A stretch of DNA of 63,851 nucleotides from Thiohalocapsa sp. (GTDB taxonomy: Bacteria; Pseudomonadota; Gammaproteobacteria; Chromatiales; Chromatiaceae): NCBI RefSeq assembly GCF_022340605.1, contig NZ_JAJDNQ010000039.1:1-63851 (forward strand), in the 5' to 3' direction. A program made the position numbers and the translations under genes. Numbering within the stretch: the stretch's first letter is position 1; the number at the start of each line of letters is the position of its first letter. This document shows, in pieces, positions 45,078 to 52,836 of the stretch. The notes under the pieces are model-generated. The model worked only from the letters and a program-made list of their open reading frames with translations, did not search any database and was not told the origin of the DNA.

Positions 45078-45593
45078 CTACCAACTGACCGCGCTGCTGG
45101 CGACGTCCTTCAGCATGTCGGCGATCTCGTGCATCACGGCGCTCGACTCGATTTCGGTGCGCGGGATTTGCCGGTGGACGACGTAGGTGGTGCCGGGGTC
45201 GTCCGGCAGGGTGTAGACGGCGATGATGAAGGGGCAGTTCACGATCCGCGCCGGGGCCTCGGCCAGCATCTTTCGGGACAGCACGGCGCTGCAGAACTCC
45301 ACGGACTGGGCATGGGTATAGAGCGTCTCGTCCGTGCCGAGGTCCTTGCCCGTGCGCGTCAGCATGTCGCCCATGTGCATCACATTGTTGATGTACATGC
45401 CGCGCTCCTGAATCGCGAGCTTCAGCCCGTCGAGGACGTCCTCGAAGCTGCTGTCGCTCTCGTAGACCGCGTAGCCGTTGGTGGGAGCGGGGCCGGCCGC
45501 GGCCACCGCGCCCGGTAGGCTCGCCGCCATCAGCAGCGCCAGGGCACGCAGGTGCGTGGCGGGCTGCATGACGAGCAGGAGGTTGTGCGCCAC
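45078..45593 (-). CDS. Secreted DUF302 family protein
   Basis: 171 residues from GTG 45593, with AAGGA 6 bases upstream; an internal ATG (residue 9) would also give a good signal peptide. After the signal peptide (about 1-32) a single DUF302 domain is seen, with the opening YAVYESDSSFEDVLDGLKLA and a central IVNCPFIIAVY block. DUF302 proteins bind small ligands or are linked to sulfur/copper envelope loci; the role here is unknown. Confidence 0.82.
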   Translation of the reverse strand: MAHNLLLVMQPATHLRALALLMAASLPGAVAAAGPAPTNGYAVYESDSSFEDVLDGLKLAIQERGMYINNVMHMGDMLTRTGKDLGTDETLYTHAQSVEFCSAVLSRKMLAEAPARIVNCPFIIAVYTLPDDPGTTYVVHRQIPRTEIESSAVMHEIADMLKDVASSAVSW

Positions 45594-45681
45594 GATGGTT
45601 CCTTAGCTGGGTCGATGATTATTCTGGCGGGTGGCCGGCGGCATGCGCCGCCGGCGAGGATACCGGCACCCGAGTGGGGGC

Positions 45682-46203
45682 TCAGTACTGATCCATAGGC
45701 CGGAACGCCGGCGCCGACGGCCAGCCCTCGCTGCTGCTCGACGCCCCGGCGCCGGCGGGTGCCGACGGTCCCTGCTGGCGGCTCTCCAGTTGATCGATGC
45801 GGCGCTTCAGCGCCTCGATCTCCTGGTCCTTCGACTTGTCCGAAGCGGCCGGCGCCGCGGAGGTGGCCGGCGCGGCGTAGCCCGGCGCGCCGTAGCCCAA
45901 CGCGGGCGGATACCCGTAGCCGCCGCCATAGCCGGGCGCGCCGTAGGGGCCGTAGCCGCCGTAGCCGTAGGGTCCGCCGTAGCCGTAGGGACCACCGAAA
46001 CCATAAGGCCCCCCACCGTAGGGCCCCCAGGGTCCTTCGTCGTAGTAATAGTCGTCGTTGTTGTTGTGGCCACCGCCGAACCAGCGGCCGGGATTGAACA
46101 TGTCGCCGAAGTTCACCGCCTGGGCGGCCGGCGCGAGCGCCAGCAATGTCACGAGACCGACAGTGAGCGGGGCGGTGCGCAATTGCTTTGCCACGGTGGG
46201 CAT
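45682..46203 (-). CDS. Secreted Gly/Tyr/Pro-rich envelope protein with C-terminal coiled coil
   Basis: 173 residues. A signal peptide (QLRTAPLTVGLVTLLALAP, cleavage near AQA-VNFG) precedes a Gly-Tyr-Pro repeat region (about 55-110, units such as GGPYGYGG) and a terminal heptad segment (DQEIEALKRRIDQLESRQ). ATG 46203 is immediately abutted by GGAGG, too close for efficient use; GTG 46194, three codons in, has the ideal 9-base spacing and may be the true start. Such proteins are common near sulfur and biofilm loci, but no function can be assigned. Confidence 0.7.
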   Translation of the reverse strand: MPTVAKQLRTAPLTVGLVTLLALAPAAQAVNFGDMFNPGRWFGGGHNNNDDYYYDEGPWGPYGGGPYGFGGPYGYGGPYGYGGYGPYGAPGYGGGYGYPPALGYGAPGYAAPATSAAPAASDKSKDQEIEALKRRIDQLESRQQGPSAPAGAGASSSSEGWPSAPAFRPMDQY

Positions 46204-46399
46204 CCTCCAAGGATTGATGTTGGGCTCTGTTGCGGCGTTGCCGTGAGGCCCGGCTGGGGCGCACGTCGCGGGGGCGGTGCGGTCCTGCTGCCGGGCCGAT
46301 ACTTTGCGCTGCGGGGCGCTCTCGCGCGGCCTTTCGCAGCCGAACAAGAATACTACAGTGCCGCGCGCCCGCGGCCCGCTGCGCTTATGGCGCGGGCGC

Positions 46400-47365
46400 T
46401 CAGCCCGATACGCGGTGCCCCGGGTGGCCGTGTCCGTCGTGGCCATGCGGATGGTGGCGGTGCTTGTCGCCGTGATCGTCGTGCTGGTGGTCGTGGTGAT
46501 GGTCGTGCTCGGGAAGGGACGCAGGGGCGGCGTGCGCGTGGCCGGCATGGCCGCCGTGCAGCAGCGAGCCGTCGGGCTGCAACGCGGGGCGCGCCGTGGC
46601 GCCGCGCGTGAGGCGCTCGCGCTGGGCGCCGAGCTCGCCGCGCAGCCAGTCGAGCCAGGGCGCCAGGCTGTCTTGGGCGCGGCGGGCGCTGAGCTGCACG
46701 AAGGGCGCCGGGCTCGCCAGCTCGCGCAGGTGCCGCTCAGCATGCGCCGGGTCGAAGTCGTCTAGCACCGGCAGCAGGTCGGCCTTGGTGAGCAGCACCA
46801 GGTCCGCAGCGCGGAACATCACCGGATATTTGGCGGGCTTGTCGTCGCCCTCCGGCACCGATAGCAGCGTCACGTTGCGGTGGTGGCCGAGGTCGAAGCT
46901 GGCCGGGCAGACCAGGTTGCCGACGTTCTCGATGAACAGGATGTCGATGCCGGTGAGGTCCAGGCGATGCAGTGCCTCGTGCACCATGTGCGCATCGAGG
47001 TGACAGGCGCTGCCGGTGGCGATCTGCACGGCGGTGACGCCCTTGGCGCGGATGCGCTCGGCATCGTTCTCGGTCTCCAGGTCACCTTCGATGACGGCGA
47101 CGCCGAGCTCACCGCCGAGGGCGTCGATGGTGGCCTCCAGCAGGCTCGTCTTGCCAGCGCCGGGGGATGACATGAGGTTGACGGCGAGGATGCCGCGCGC
47201 GTCGAAATGGGCGCGGTTGTGGGCCGCCTGGCGGTCGTTTTCGCCGAGGAGGCTCTGCAAGACCTCCACCGCCGCGTGGCCGGAGGCGGTCTCGGCGTGC
47301 TTGCCGCCGGGGCGAACCAGGTGCTCGTTGCCGGGGGTGATGTTGCAGCCGCAGGTGTCGCACAT
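46400..47365 (-). CDS. hypB: HypB, GTPase for nickel insertion into [NiFe]-hydrogenase, with C-terminal His-rich tail
   Basis: 321 residues. N-terminal nickel-site CxxCGC (MCDTCGC), Walker A SSPGAGKTSL (about 66-75), the metal-site block ATGSACHLDAHMV, LFIENVGNLVCP and the G4-type LLTKADLLP are all present. Instead of the usual His-rich region near the N-terminus, the last about 55 residues contain roughly 19 His, a likely nickel store. It works with HypA in hydrogenase maturation. It lies 89 bp downstream of hypA. No hydrogenase structural gene is in the window. Confidence 0.95.
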   Translation of the reverse strand: MCDTCGCNITPGNEHLVRPGGKHAETASGHAAVEVLQSLLGENDRQAAHNRAHFDARGILAVNLMSSPGAGKTSLLEATIDALGGELGVAVIEGDLETENDAERIRAKGVTAVQIATGSACHLDAHMVHEALHRLDLTGIDILFIENVGNLVCPASFDLGHHRNVTLLSVPEGDDKPAKYPVMFRAADLVLLTKADLLPVLDDFDPAHAERHLRELASPAPFVQLSARRAQDSLAPWLDWLRGELGAQRERLTRGATARPALQPDGSLLHGGHAGHAHAAPASLPEHDHHHDHQHDDHGDKHRHHPHGHDGHGHPGHRVSG

Positions 47366-47454
47366 GGGATAGCTCCGCGTTGGTTGCCCTGTCGATGCGG
47401 GACTATAGCAGCGCCTGCGGGCGCTTTGACCCGCTTTCGCGAGGGGTCGGTGTG

Positions 47455-47829
47455 CTAGTGCGTCAGGTCATCCGGCAGATCGTCGGGGACGCTCAGCTCG
47501 AGGCTCGCGAGCAGCAGCTCGTCGCCGCTCACCAACCGCGTGCGCCAATCGCCGCAGGCACCGCAGAGCAGCCGGTTCGGCGCCGCTTCGGTCTCGGCGC
47601 CGCAGGCGGTGCAGTGCACCAGCACGCGGGCTGGCTCGATGTCGAGCACGGCGCCCTCGGCGATGGTGCCGGCGGCGGCGATGGGGTAGGCGCTCCGGAG
47701 CAGGTCCGCCTCCACGCCGGAGAGGGGGCCGATGCGGACCACGATGCGCTCGACGCGCTCGGCGGCGTGATCCGCGGCAACGCGCTGCACCTGGTCCAGG
47801 AGCGACTGGCACACCGACAGCTCATGCAT
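47455..47829 (-). CDS. hypA: HypA, nickel metallochaperone for hydrogenase maturation
   Basis: 124 residues from ATG 47829 (MHELSVCQSLLDQV), the invariant HypA start with nickel-binding His2. The zinc site is complete: CTAC and CGAC pairs in the C-terminal half. Length is normal. It is first in hypA-hypB. Upstream in-frame codons (MRPTVPSP) are rejected because His2 must follow the start Met. Confidence 0.95.
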   Translation of the reverse strand: MHELSVCQSLLDQVQRVAADHAAERVERIVVRIGPLSGVEADLLRSAYPIAAAGTIAEGAVLDIEPARVLVHCTACGAETEAAPNRLLCGACGDWRTRLVSGDELLLASLELSVPDDLPDDLTH

Positions 47830-47979
47830 GGGCGGAGAACTCGCTGGGCTTGGCACCGTCGGCCGCATCCGACGGGGCGGAAATTCGCGACGCTAACCGC
47901 GACGGCGTGCCGCGTCACTGACGGGGGTCAAGTGCCGTCGGGCCAGCCCCTGTCAGGCGGCGGAGACCGGGGGTGTAGC

Positions 47980-48279
47980 TCAGGTGGTGGAATCCGGCGT
48001 TGGATCACTCAGCACGAGCCTGAGCCGGGAGAGATCGGACAGGTCGCCGACCAGTCGTCGCTCGCAACCGCCGCTGCGGACCACCAGCGTCGGCGTCATC
48101 AGCACCCCCGCCTCGTCGGCGCGGTAGGGCTCCTCCAGCACGTCGATGACCTCGATCTCGTGCGGTGTCGTGAGCGTCTGTGCCAGCAGCCGCCGCAGCC
48201 GTGTTTCGGCCGCTTCCGGCGTCTCCTTGGCGCCGGCGACATAGAGCAGGAAACGAAGTCCGGTGGATGCGGTTGCCAT
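47980..48279 (-). CDS. KaiB-like thioredoxin-fold protein
   Basis: 99 residues from ATG 48279 (MATASTGLRFLLYVAG). The KaiB domain pattern is visible: strand LRFLLYVAG, helix with PEAAETRLRRLL, strand HEIEVIDVLEEPYRADEAG, the cis-Pro block VLMTPTLVV and LVGDLSDLSRLRLVL. In cyanobacteria KaiB binds KaiC and kinases; in proteobacteria KaiB-like proteins occur with or without KaiC in stress and signalling loci. No kaiC is in the window. The upstream neighbour on the same strand is a receiver-domain remnant. Confidence 0.85.
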   Translation of the reverse strand: MATASTGLRFLLYVAGAKETPEAAETRLRRLLAQTLTTPHEIEVIDVLEEPYRADEAGVLMTPTLVVRSGGCERRLVGDLSDLSRLRLVLSDPTPDSTT

Positions 48280-48322
48280 GGTGCAAGTCTGCGGTGGGTG
48301 CCCGCGCTGCGCGACCCCGAGG

Positions 48323-48517
48323 TTAAGGGAATTCCGAGGTTTCGTCCGCGTCGCCGAGATCGAGGCTGCTGCGCACGATCGAGCGGATCTGCGCCGCGCC
48401 GAGTGGCTTGCGGGCAAGCTCGAAGCGGAGACCGGCGTCCCTGGCGGCACGCAGTTCCTGCTCGAAAGCGTCGCGAACTGCCTTCTCGTCGTCGATCACC
48501 AGGATGCGCTTTGGCAT
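48323..48517 (-). pseudogene. Internally deleted response-regulator receiver remnant
   Basis: 64 residues from ATG 48517. The first 22 residues (MPKRILVIDDEKAVRDAFEQ) are a canonical receiver beta1-alpha1 with the acidic DDE pocket, and the last 35 (GLRFELARKPLGAAQIRSIV) are a beta5-alpha5 end with the conserved Lys-Pro. Everything between, including the phospho-acceptor Asp, is missing, yet the frame is kept. A full receiver is about 120 residues. It lies 43 bp upstream of the KaiB-like gene. It may be a dead remnant or a minimal adaptor. Confidence 0.7.
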
Positions 48518-49002
48518 TGGGAAGAGCTGGCCGGGACGTGTAAGGAGTGGTGGAAGATGCCTAAGTAAAACCCCCATGCAGCCCCTATGTAAGCACGGTT
48601 CCTACATCGGGGCCAACATCCGCGGGGAGCGCTTTGTCGGCACAACACGGATCGTTCCCGGGCCAAGGCCAGTGCGGGCTGCTTCGCTGGGCAGCGGCGC
48701 CGCTGTGTCGTCCACGGAGAGTCTGCCGGACACCACCGCGGCCGCGCGCAGCCCGATCCGGGCCACGCGGCCGGCCCGGGGGCAGGGTGTCATCCTGCCG
48801 GCGAGGGTATCTGCTGCGTTGGTGGCGCGCGGCAACGGGGTGCGGTTGGGTTTCGACAATAGACCCTAACCGTCAGACATGGTCGGTCGGTCGGCTTCCG
48901 CCGCATACGGCTTGCCCCCGCCGTCCGTGGCGCATCACGTTGCTATATTGCGGTCTGCCATCCGCGCGCCGACCGCGCTCTCGAACGGGATTCACGCATA
49001 CC
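48518..49002. other. Intergenic region upstream of the DUF6279-type lipoprotein gene
   Basis: About 485 bp. A minus-strand frame (48602-48859) is open but Arg/Pro/Ala-rich with no ribosome site, and is not accepted as a gene. The segment must contain promoters for the lipoprotein gene (plus) and the receiver-kaiB-like pair (minus); none could be assigned with confidence. Confidence 0.4.
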
Positions 49003-49878
49003 ATGACCTTGCCAATTCGAGGCCCGCTGCGGTTGCTCGCCTGGGCAGCCTTGGTGTTGCTCATCGCCGGCTGCTCGGGCATGCAGCTCGCGTACAACAC
49101 CGCCGACTTCTTCATCGAGAACTACGCGGACGATTATCTGCGCCTGGACAACGCGCAGATCCAGCGCTGGGCGCCGACCCTCGAGGCCGCGCTCGCCAAG
49201 CACCGGCAGCAGGAGCTGCCCTACCTCGCGGCATTCTTCAACAGCGCCCAGAACGACGCCCGCAAGGGCTTCACGCGCGCCAATGTCGGCTGCCTGCTGA
49301 ATCAGTTCGATGTCATCTACCGCCGCCACTTCAAGCTCGCTGCCGCCACCGCCGCGCCGCTGCTGGCCGATCTGGACAAGGGGCAGATCGACACCCTGGC
49401 GCGCAAGTTCCGTAAAGAGGCGCGCGAGGATGCCGAGGACGCCGAGACGCCCGCCAACGTGCGCGTGGAGAAGCGCGCCAAGCGCTACGCCAAGAGCCTG
49501 CAATGGTGGATCGGCGACCCCAGCGCTCGCCAGCACCGGATCGTGCGCGACGTGGTGGCGGAGCTGCCGGACAGCGCCGGCTGGTATCGCTACCGCGACC
49601 GCAAGCGCCGCGAGCTTATCGACCTGTTGCGCAGCGGTGCCTCCAGCGCCCGCATCGAGCGCTTTCTGACCGCCTGGCTGGTGGACTACACCGACATGCC
49701 ACCGGACGTGAGCCGCGGTCGCCGTGAGCTGCGCCAGAGCATGACAGATCTGCTGGTGCGCCTGGACGATTCCCTCAGCGATGCACAGCGGCGCAAGCTC
49801 ATCGATCGGCTCACCGGGCTACGCCGGGACTTCATGCGCTTGCAGCACAAGCCGCACATGGCGCCGGTCAGTTGCTGA
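49003..49878 (+). CDS. DUF6279-like outer lipoprotein
   Basis: 291 residues from ATG 49003 (MTLPIRGPLRLLAWAAL). The hydrophobic core and lipobox LIAGC (Cys about 24) are followed by the family block GMQLAYNTADFFIENYADDY. The rest is helical and basic. Proteins of this type are conserved in gammaproteobacteria with unknown function. The longer open frame upstream is not protein-like. Confidence 0.83.
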   Translation: MTLPIRGPLRLLAWAALVLLIAGCSGMQLAYNTADFFIENYADDYLRLDNAQIQRWAPTLEAALAKHRQQELPYLAAFFNSAQNDARKGFTRANVGCLLNQFDVIYRRHFKLAAATAAPLLADLDKGQIDTLARKFRKEAREDAEDAETPANVRVEKRAKRYAKSLQWWIGDPSARQHRIVRDVVAELPDSAGWYRYRDRKRRELIDLLRSGASSARIERFLTAWLVDYTDMPPDVSRGRRELRQSMTDLLVRLDDSLSDAQRRKLIDRLTGLRRDFMRLQHKPHMAPVSC

Positions 49879-49939
49879 TTCACTCGCCGCAATCCCCAAC
49901 TACACTTAGGTATGTAGGGGTCATTGGGAGGATGCGACC

Positions 49940-50185
49940 ATGAAGTGTCTGCTCCATTCGATGCTGCCTGTGGCCGTCTTGCTCGCGTTGGCGGCGGTGC
50001 CGGCGGAGGATGCGAACGCCTACTGGGGCTGGGGGCCGGGCTACGGTGCCTGGCGCCATGCCTACGTCTATGATCCGGCGTATCGGTTTGCTTCGCCTGC
50101 GATGCGCGCCTACATCCGCGACCTTTATCTGCGGGGGCCGGAGTACGCGGCCTGGCGGCAACAGATCCGCTACGGCTGGTGGTAA
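49940..50185 (+). CDS. Small secreted Tyr/Trp-rich protein
   Basis: 81 residues. The signal peptide (hydrophobic core about 9-19, cleavage near ANA-YWGW) leaves a mature chain of about 55 residues rich in Tyr, Trp and Arg (GWGPGYGAWRH, RQQIRYGWW). A GGGAGGA element lies upstream of ATG 49940. No family recognised. It is followed by a strong intrinsic terminator, which supports a real gene. Confidence 0.7.
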   Translation: MKCLLHSMLPVAVLLALAAVPAEDANAYWGWGPGYGAWRHAYVYDPAYRFASPAMRAYIRDLYLRGPEYAAWRQQIRYGWW

Positions 50186-50223
50186 TCAGCGAGTCATCAA
50201 GTTGGGTATCGGCGCGCGAATCC

Positions 50224-50260
50224 CGGGGGCAACCGGCGAGGTTGCCCCCGGATTTTTTTT
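50224..50260 (+). terminator. Rho-independent terminator
   Basis: CGGGGGCAACC (50224-50234) pairs exactly with GGTTGCCCCCG (50240-50250) around a 5-base loop and is followed by GA and eight Ts. It ends the small secreted protein transcript and may also act against the convergent thioredoxin-fold gene. Confidence 0.92.
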
Positions 50261-50271
50261 GCGCCGCGGGC

Positions 50272-51318
50272 TCAGAATGCGCGTGAGACCCGCCAGCGCT
50301 GGTAGTTGGGCTCGTCGAGATAGGCCTTGCTGCTGATGTAGTTGAGCACGTTGCGCAAGCGGTAGAAGCCCACCACCGAGTCCACCCGCAGCAGCTCTCG
50401 CCCGTGCTCGTCGAAGAACAGCAGCGACGGGGTGTAGAACAGCCCGAGCTCCGCGGCCCAGTCCTTCGCGGTGGTGCGCTCACCGCTCGGCGTGATGACG
50501 GGCGTGTCGGACCACATGTCCAGTTGCACGCTGTCGTACTCCTCGAACTGGCGCAGGATCTCCGCCTTGTCCAGCGCATCGCCATGCAGCACATCGCAGG
50601 CGTGGCAGTTGCCCTGCTCGAAAAACACCACCAGCGGGCGCTCGCTCGGTAGCCGCGAGCGGTTCAGGTTGTAGGGCGGCGGCTCGAAGAAGTCCTCTTC
50701 GTTCAGGTCGCCGGGCCCGAACACCATCCGGTTGTCGCCGCGGGCGAGGTAGTCGCGGAAGGACTCGTGCTTGTAGTGGTCGTCGGCCACATACTCCAGC
50801 GCGGCGCGGAACTGGTACGGCGGGTAGTAGCCGCGCAGGCGCAGCGCCTCGGCGCCGGTCTCGTCGTAGAACACCAGCGATGGCGTGAAGTTGGTCTGCT
50901 CGCGCAGCGCGAAGTCGCGCTCGGTGATGACCTTGCCGTCGAAATCGGTCACCTCGTCGATGCCCCAGATGTCGATGGGCGTGATGTCGAAGTGCGCGCG
51001 GGTGTACTGCTCGATGTCCGGCGCGCCGAAGTTCACCGCCATGAGCTGGTGGCAGTAGGCGCAGCGCCGCTGGCCGAAGTAGACCACCAGGTCCTTGCCC
51101 GCGGCCACGGCGGCGGCGTGGTCCGCCGGCAGGTCCAGGAAGGGCTCGTTGAACCACGCGGGATATTTCAGCGGCTCCTCGCGTGGGAAGTCGTTGAACT
51201 CGAGACCCGGCTCAACCTGGGTCGTGCCGGCGGCCGCGGCGCACACCGGCAGACCCAGCAGCAGCCAGGCGGCGAGCAGGAGCAGGCGTCCACGTCGGCG
51301 CTGTGGTGCATGGGTCAT
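50272..51318 (-). CDS. Secreted protein with two thioredoxin-fold domains
   Basis: 348 residues. A signal peptide (core about 11-29) precedes two tandem thioredoxin-like domains. The first has active site CAYC in YFGQRRCAYCHQLM (about 86-89) and the second CHAC in FFEQGNCHACDVLH (about 240-243). Each is followed by a TPS cis-Pro element (FTPSLVFYDETG and YTPSLLFFDEHG). It resembles SoxW-type and DsbD-gamma-like periplasmic thioredoxins. A role in periplasmic disulfide reduction, perhaps for sulfur enzymes, is inferred. Confidence 0.87.
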   Translation of the reverse strand: MTHAPQRRRGRLLLLAAWLLLGLPVCAAAAGTTQVEPGLEFNDFPREEPLKYPAWFNEPFLDLPADHAAAVAAGKDLVVYFGQRRCAYCHQLMAVNFGAPDIEQYTRAHFDITPIDIWGIDEVTDFDGKVITERDFALREQTNFTPSLVFYDETGAEALRLRGYYPPYQFRAALEYVADDHYKHESFRDYLARGDNRMVFGPGDLNEEDFFEPPPYNLNRSRLPSERPLVVFFEQGNCHACDVLHGDALDKAEILRQFEEYDSVQLDMWSDTPVITPSGERTTAKDWAAELGLFYTPSLLFFDEHGRELLRVDSVVGFYRLRNVLNYISSKAYLDEPNYQRWRVSRAF

Positions 51319-51442
51319 CGTTATCTTGCCTCAGGTGGTCAGGAAGCGGCCATGCCGGCCGATCGATTTGGTTCCTCGCTCCCGGAGCCTGTCTGATGCC
51401 TGGCTGCGGAACTTCCGAGGCCGCGCTCCCAGCGAGAGTTGC

Positions 51443-52000
51443 TCAGGGCGACGCGGCGCGCTCCGCGTCCAGGAACCGCTGCACCAGGAAGAGCGCGGCG
51501 ACCGACCTGGCCTCGGTGAAGTCCGGCCGTGCCAGGAGTCCATCGGGGTCCGATAGCGGCCAGGGCACCACGCCGACGGGCTCCGGCTCGTCACCCGGCA
51601 GCGGGTCCGGATGCAGGCCGCGCGCCAGCACGATCTGGGTGGCGTGCTGGATGTAGCCCGGTACCACGCTGACCCGGCGCACGACACGAAGCTCCCGGGC
51701 GCCGAGGCCCAGCTCCTCGCGCAGTTCGCGGCACGCGGCGTCGAGCAGATCCTCGTCCGGGTCCACCACGCCCTTCGGAAAGCCGAGCTGGTAGTCGTCG
51801 CTGCCAGCGGCATATTCGCGCGCCAGCAGCAGGGTGCCGTCCTCGCGCAGCGGCACGATCATCACCGAGTCCCGGCCGCCGAGGATGCGCTCGTACGTGC
51901 GCCGCGCGCCGTTGGCGAACTCCAGGTCCACCGCCTCCACGCGGAAAATGCGCGACTGCGCCGCGAGCCGGCGGCCGAGGATGCGGGGGCGGTTGCTCAT
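51443..52000 (-). CDS. nudE: NudE-like ADP-compound (ADP-ribose/NADH) Nudix hydrolase
   Basis: 185 residues from ATG 52000 (MSNRPRILGRRLAAQSRIF). The Nudix box GX5EX7REUXEEXG is intact within GVVDPDEDLL...CRELREELGLG. The N-terminal FRVEAVDLEFANG and the substrate-side YAAGSDDYQLGFPKG block fit NudE. Divergent pairing with yrfG is the same as in E. coli, which supports NudE over other Nudix proteins. Confidence 0.9.
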   Translation of the reverse strand: MSNRPRILGRRLAAQSRIFRVEAVDLEFANGARRTYERILGGRDSVMIVPLREDGTLLLAREYAAGSDDYQLGFPKGVVDPDEDLLDAACRELREELGLGARELRVVRRVSVVPGYIQHATQIVLARGLHPDPLPGDEPEPVGVVPWPLSDPDGLLARPDFTEARSVAALFLVQRFLDAERAASP

Positions 52001-52112
52001 GCGGCACTGGTCCAAAGCTGCGGTCCAACGATGTGATGCAAGATTGTGATGCAAATGGAGGCGTCGGTTATCCTGAGCGGCATTTTGCCACCAGGCGAAA
52101 CGCCGACGCACC

Positions 52113-52802
52113 ATGACCCACGCCAACGACCCGGCGCCGCCCGCGTTCGACTGGGACGCCATCGACAGCGTCTTCCTGGACATGGACGGCACCTTGCTGG
52201 ATCTGTATTTCGACAATCACTTCTGGTTGGAGCACGTGCCGAAGCGCTACGCCGAGAAGCTCGGCGTCAGCGTTGCGGAGGCCAGGGACGAGCTGCTGCC
52301 CAAGTATCGCCGCATCCAGGGCACGCTGGACTGGTACTGCGTGGACCACTGGAGCCGTGAGCTGGGCCTCGACATCGCGCTGCTCAAGTCCGAGGTGGAG
52401 CACCTGATCGCGGTGCACCCGTATGTGATCGAGTTCCTGGACGCGCTGGCCGCACGCGACAAGCGCCGCGTGCTGGTGACCAACGCGCACCAGAAGTCCA
52501 TCGAGCTCAAGCTCCAGCGCACCCGCCTGGGCGGGCATCTCGAACGGGTCATTTGCGCCCACGATCTCAGGCTGGCCAAAGAATCGCCGGGCTTCTGGGA
52601 GCGGGTGGCCGCGGTCGAGCCGTTCGACCCGGCGCGCACCCTGTTCGTGGACGACAACCTGGACGTGCTGCGCGCGGCGCGCGACTACGGCTTCCGCTGG
52701 CTGCTGGCGGTGACCGCGCCGGACTCGCGCCAGCCGGTGCGGCAGGTGGCGGAGTTCCCGGCCGTGGCGCGCTTCAGCGCGCTGTTGCCGCAGCTCCGCT
52801 GA
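52113..52802 (+). CDS. yrfG: YrfG-like GMP/IMP nucleotidase (HAD superfamily)
   Basis: 229 residues. HAD motif I DMDGTLLD (nucleophile Asp about 23), motif II VTNAHQKS, motif III Lys in LRLAKESPGFWERV and motif IV FVDDNLDVL are present. The DLYFDNHFWLEHVP segment is specific to YrfG. It dephosphorylates purine nucleotides in the cytoplasm. The divergent neighbour nudE matches the E. coli layout. Confidence 0.92.
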   Translation: MTHANDPAPPAFDWDAIDSVFLDMDGTLLDLYFDNHFWLEHVPKRYAEKLGVSVAEARDELLPKYRRIQGTLDWYCVDHWSRELGLDIALLKSEVEHLIAVHPYVIEFLDALAARDKRRVLVTNAHQKSIELKLQRTRLGGHLERVICAHDLRLAKESPGFWERVAAVEPFDPARTLFVDDNLDVLRAARDYGFRWLLAVTAPDSRQPVRQVAEFPAVARFSALLPQLR

Positions 52803-52836
52803 GTGTCTCGGAGGGGCTCGGCGCGGCCCGGCCTAC

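Noticed and set aside
47966..47998. tRNA-like 5' half (GGGGGTGTAGCTCAGGTGGT)
   Set aside because: It resembles an acceptor and D-arm start, but no anticodon arm, TPsiC arm (GGTTCGA) or complementary acceptor end follows, and the segment overlaps the KaiB-like stop codon. Chance similarity or a tRNA fragment at most.
48602..48859. 85-residue minus-strand frame upstream of the DUF6279-type gene
   Set aside because: Arg/Pro/Ala-rich with no ribosome site or recognisable motif; base composition explains the open frame.
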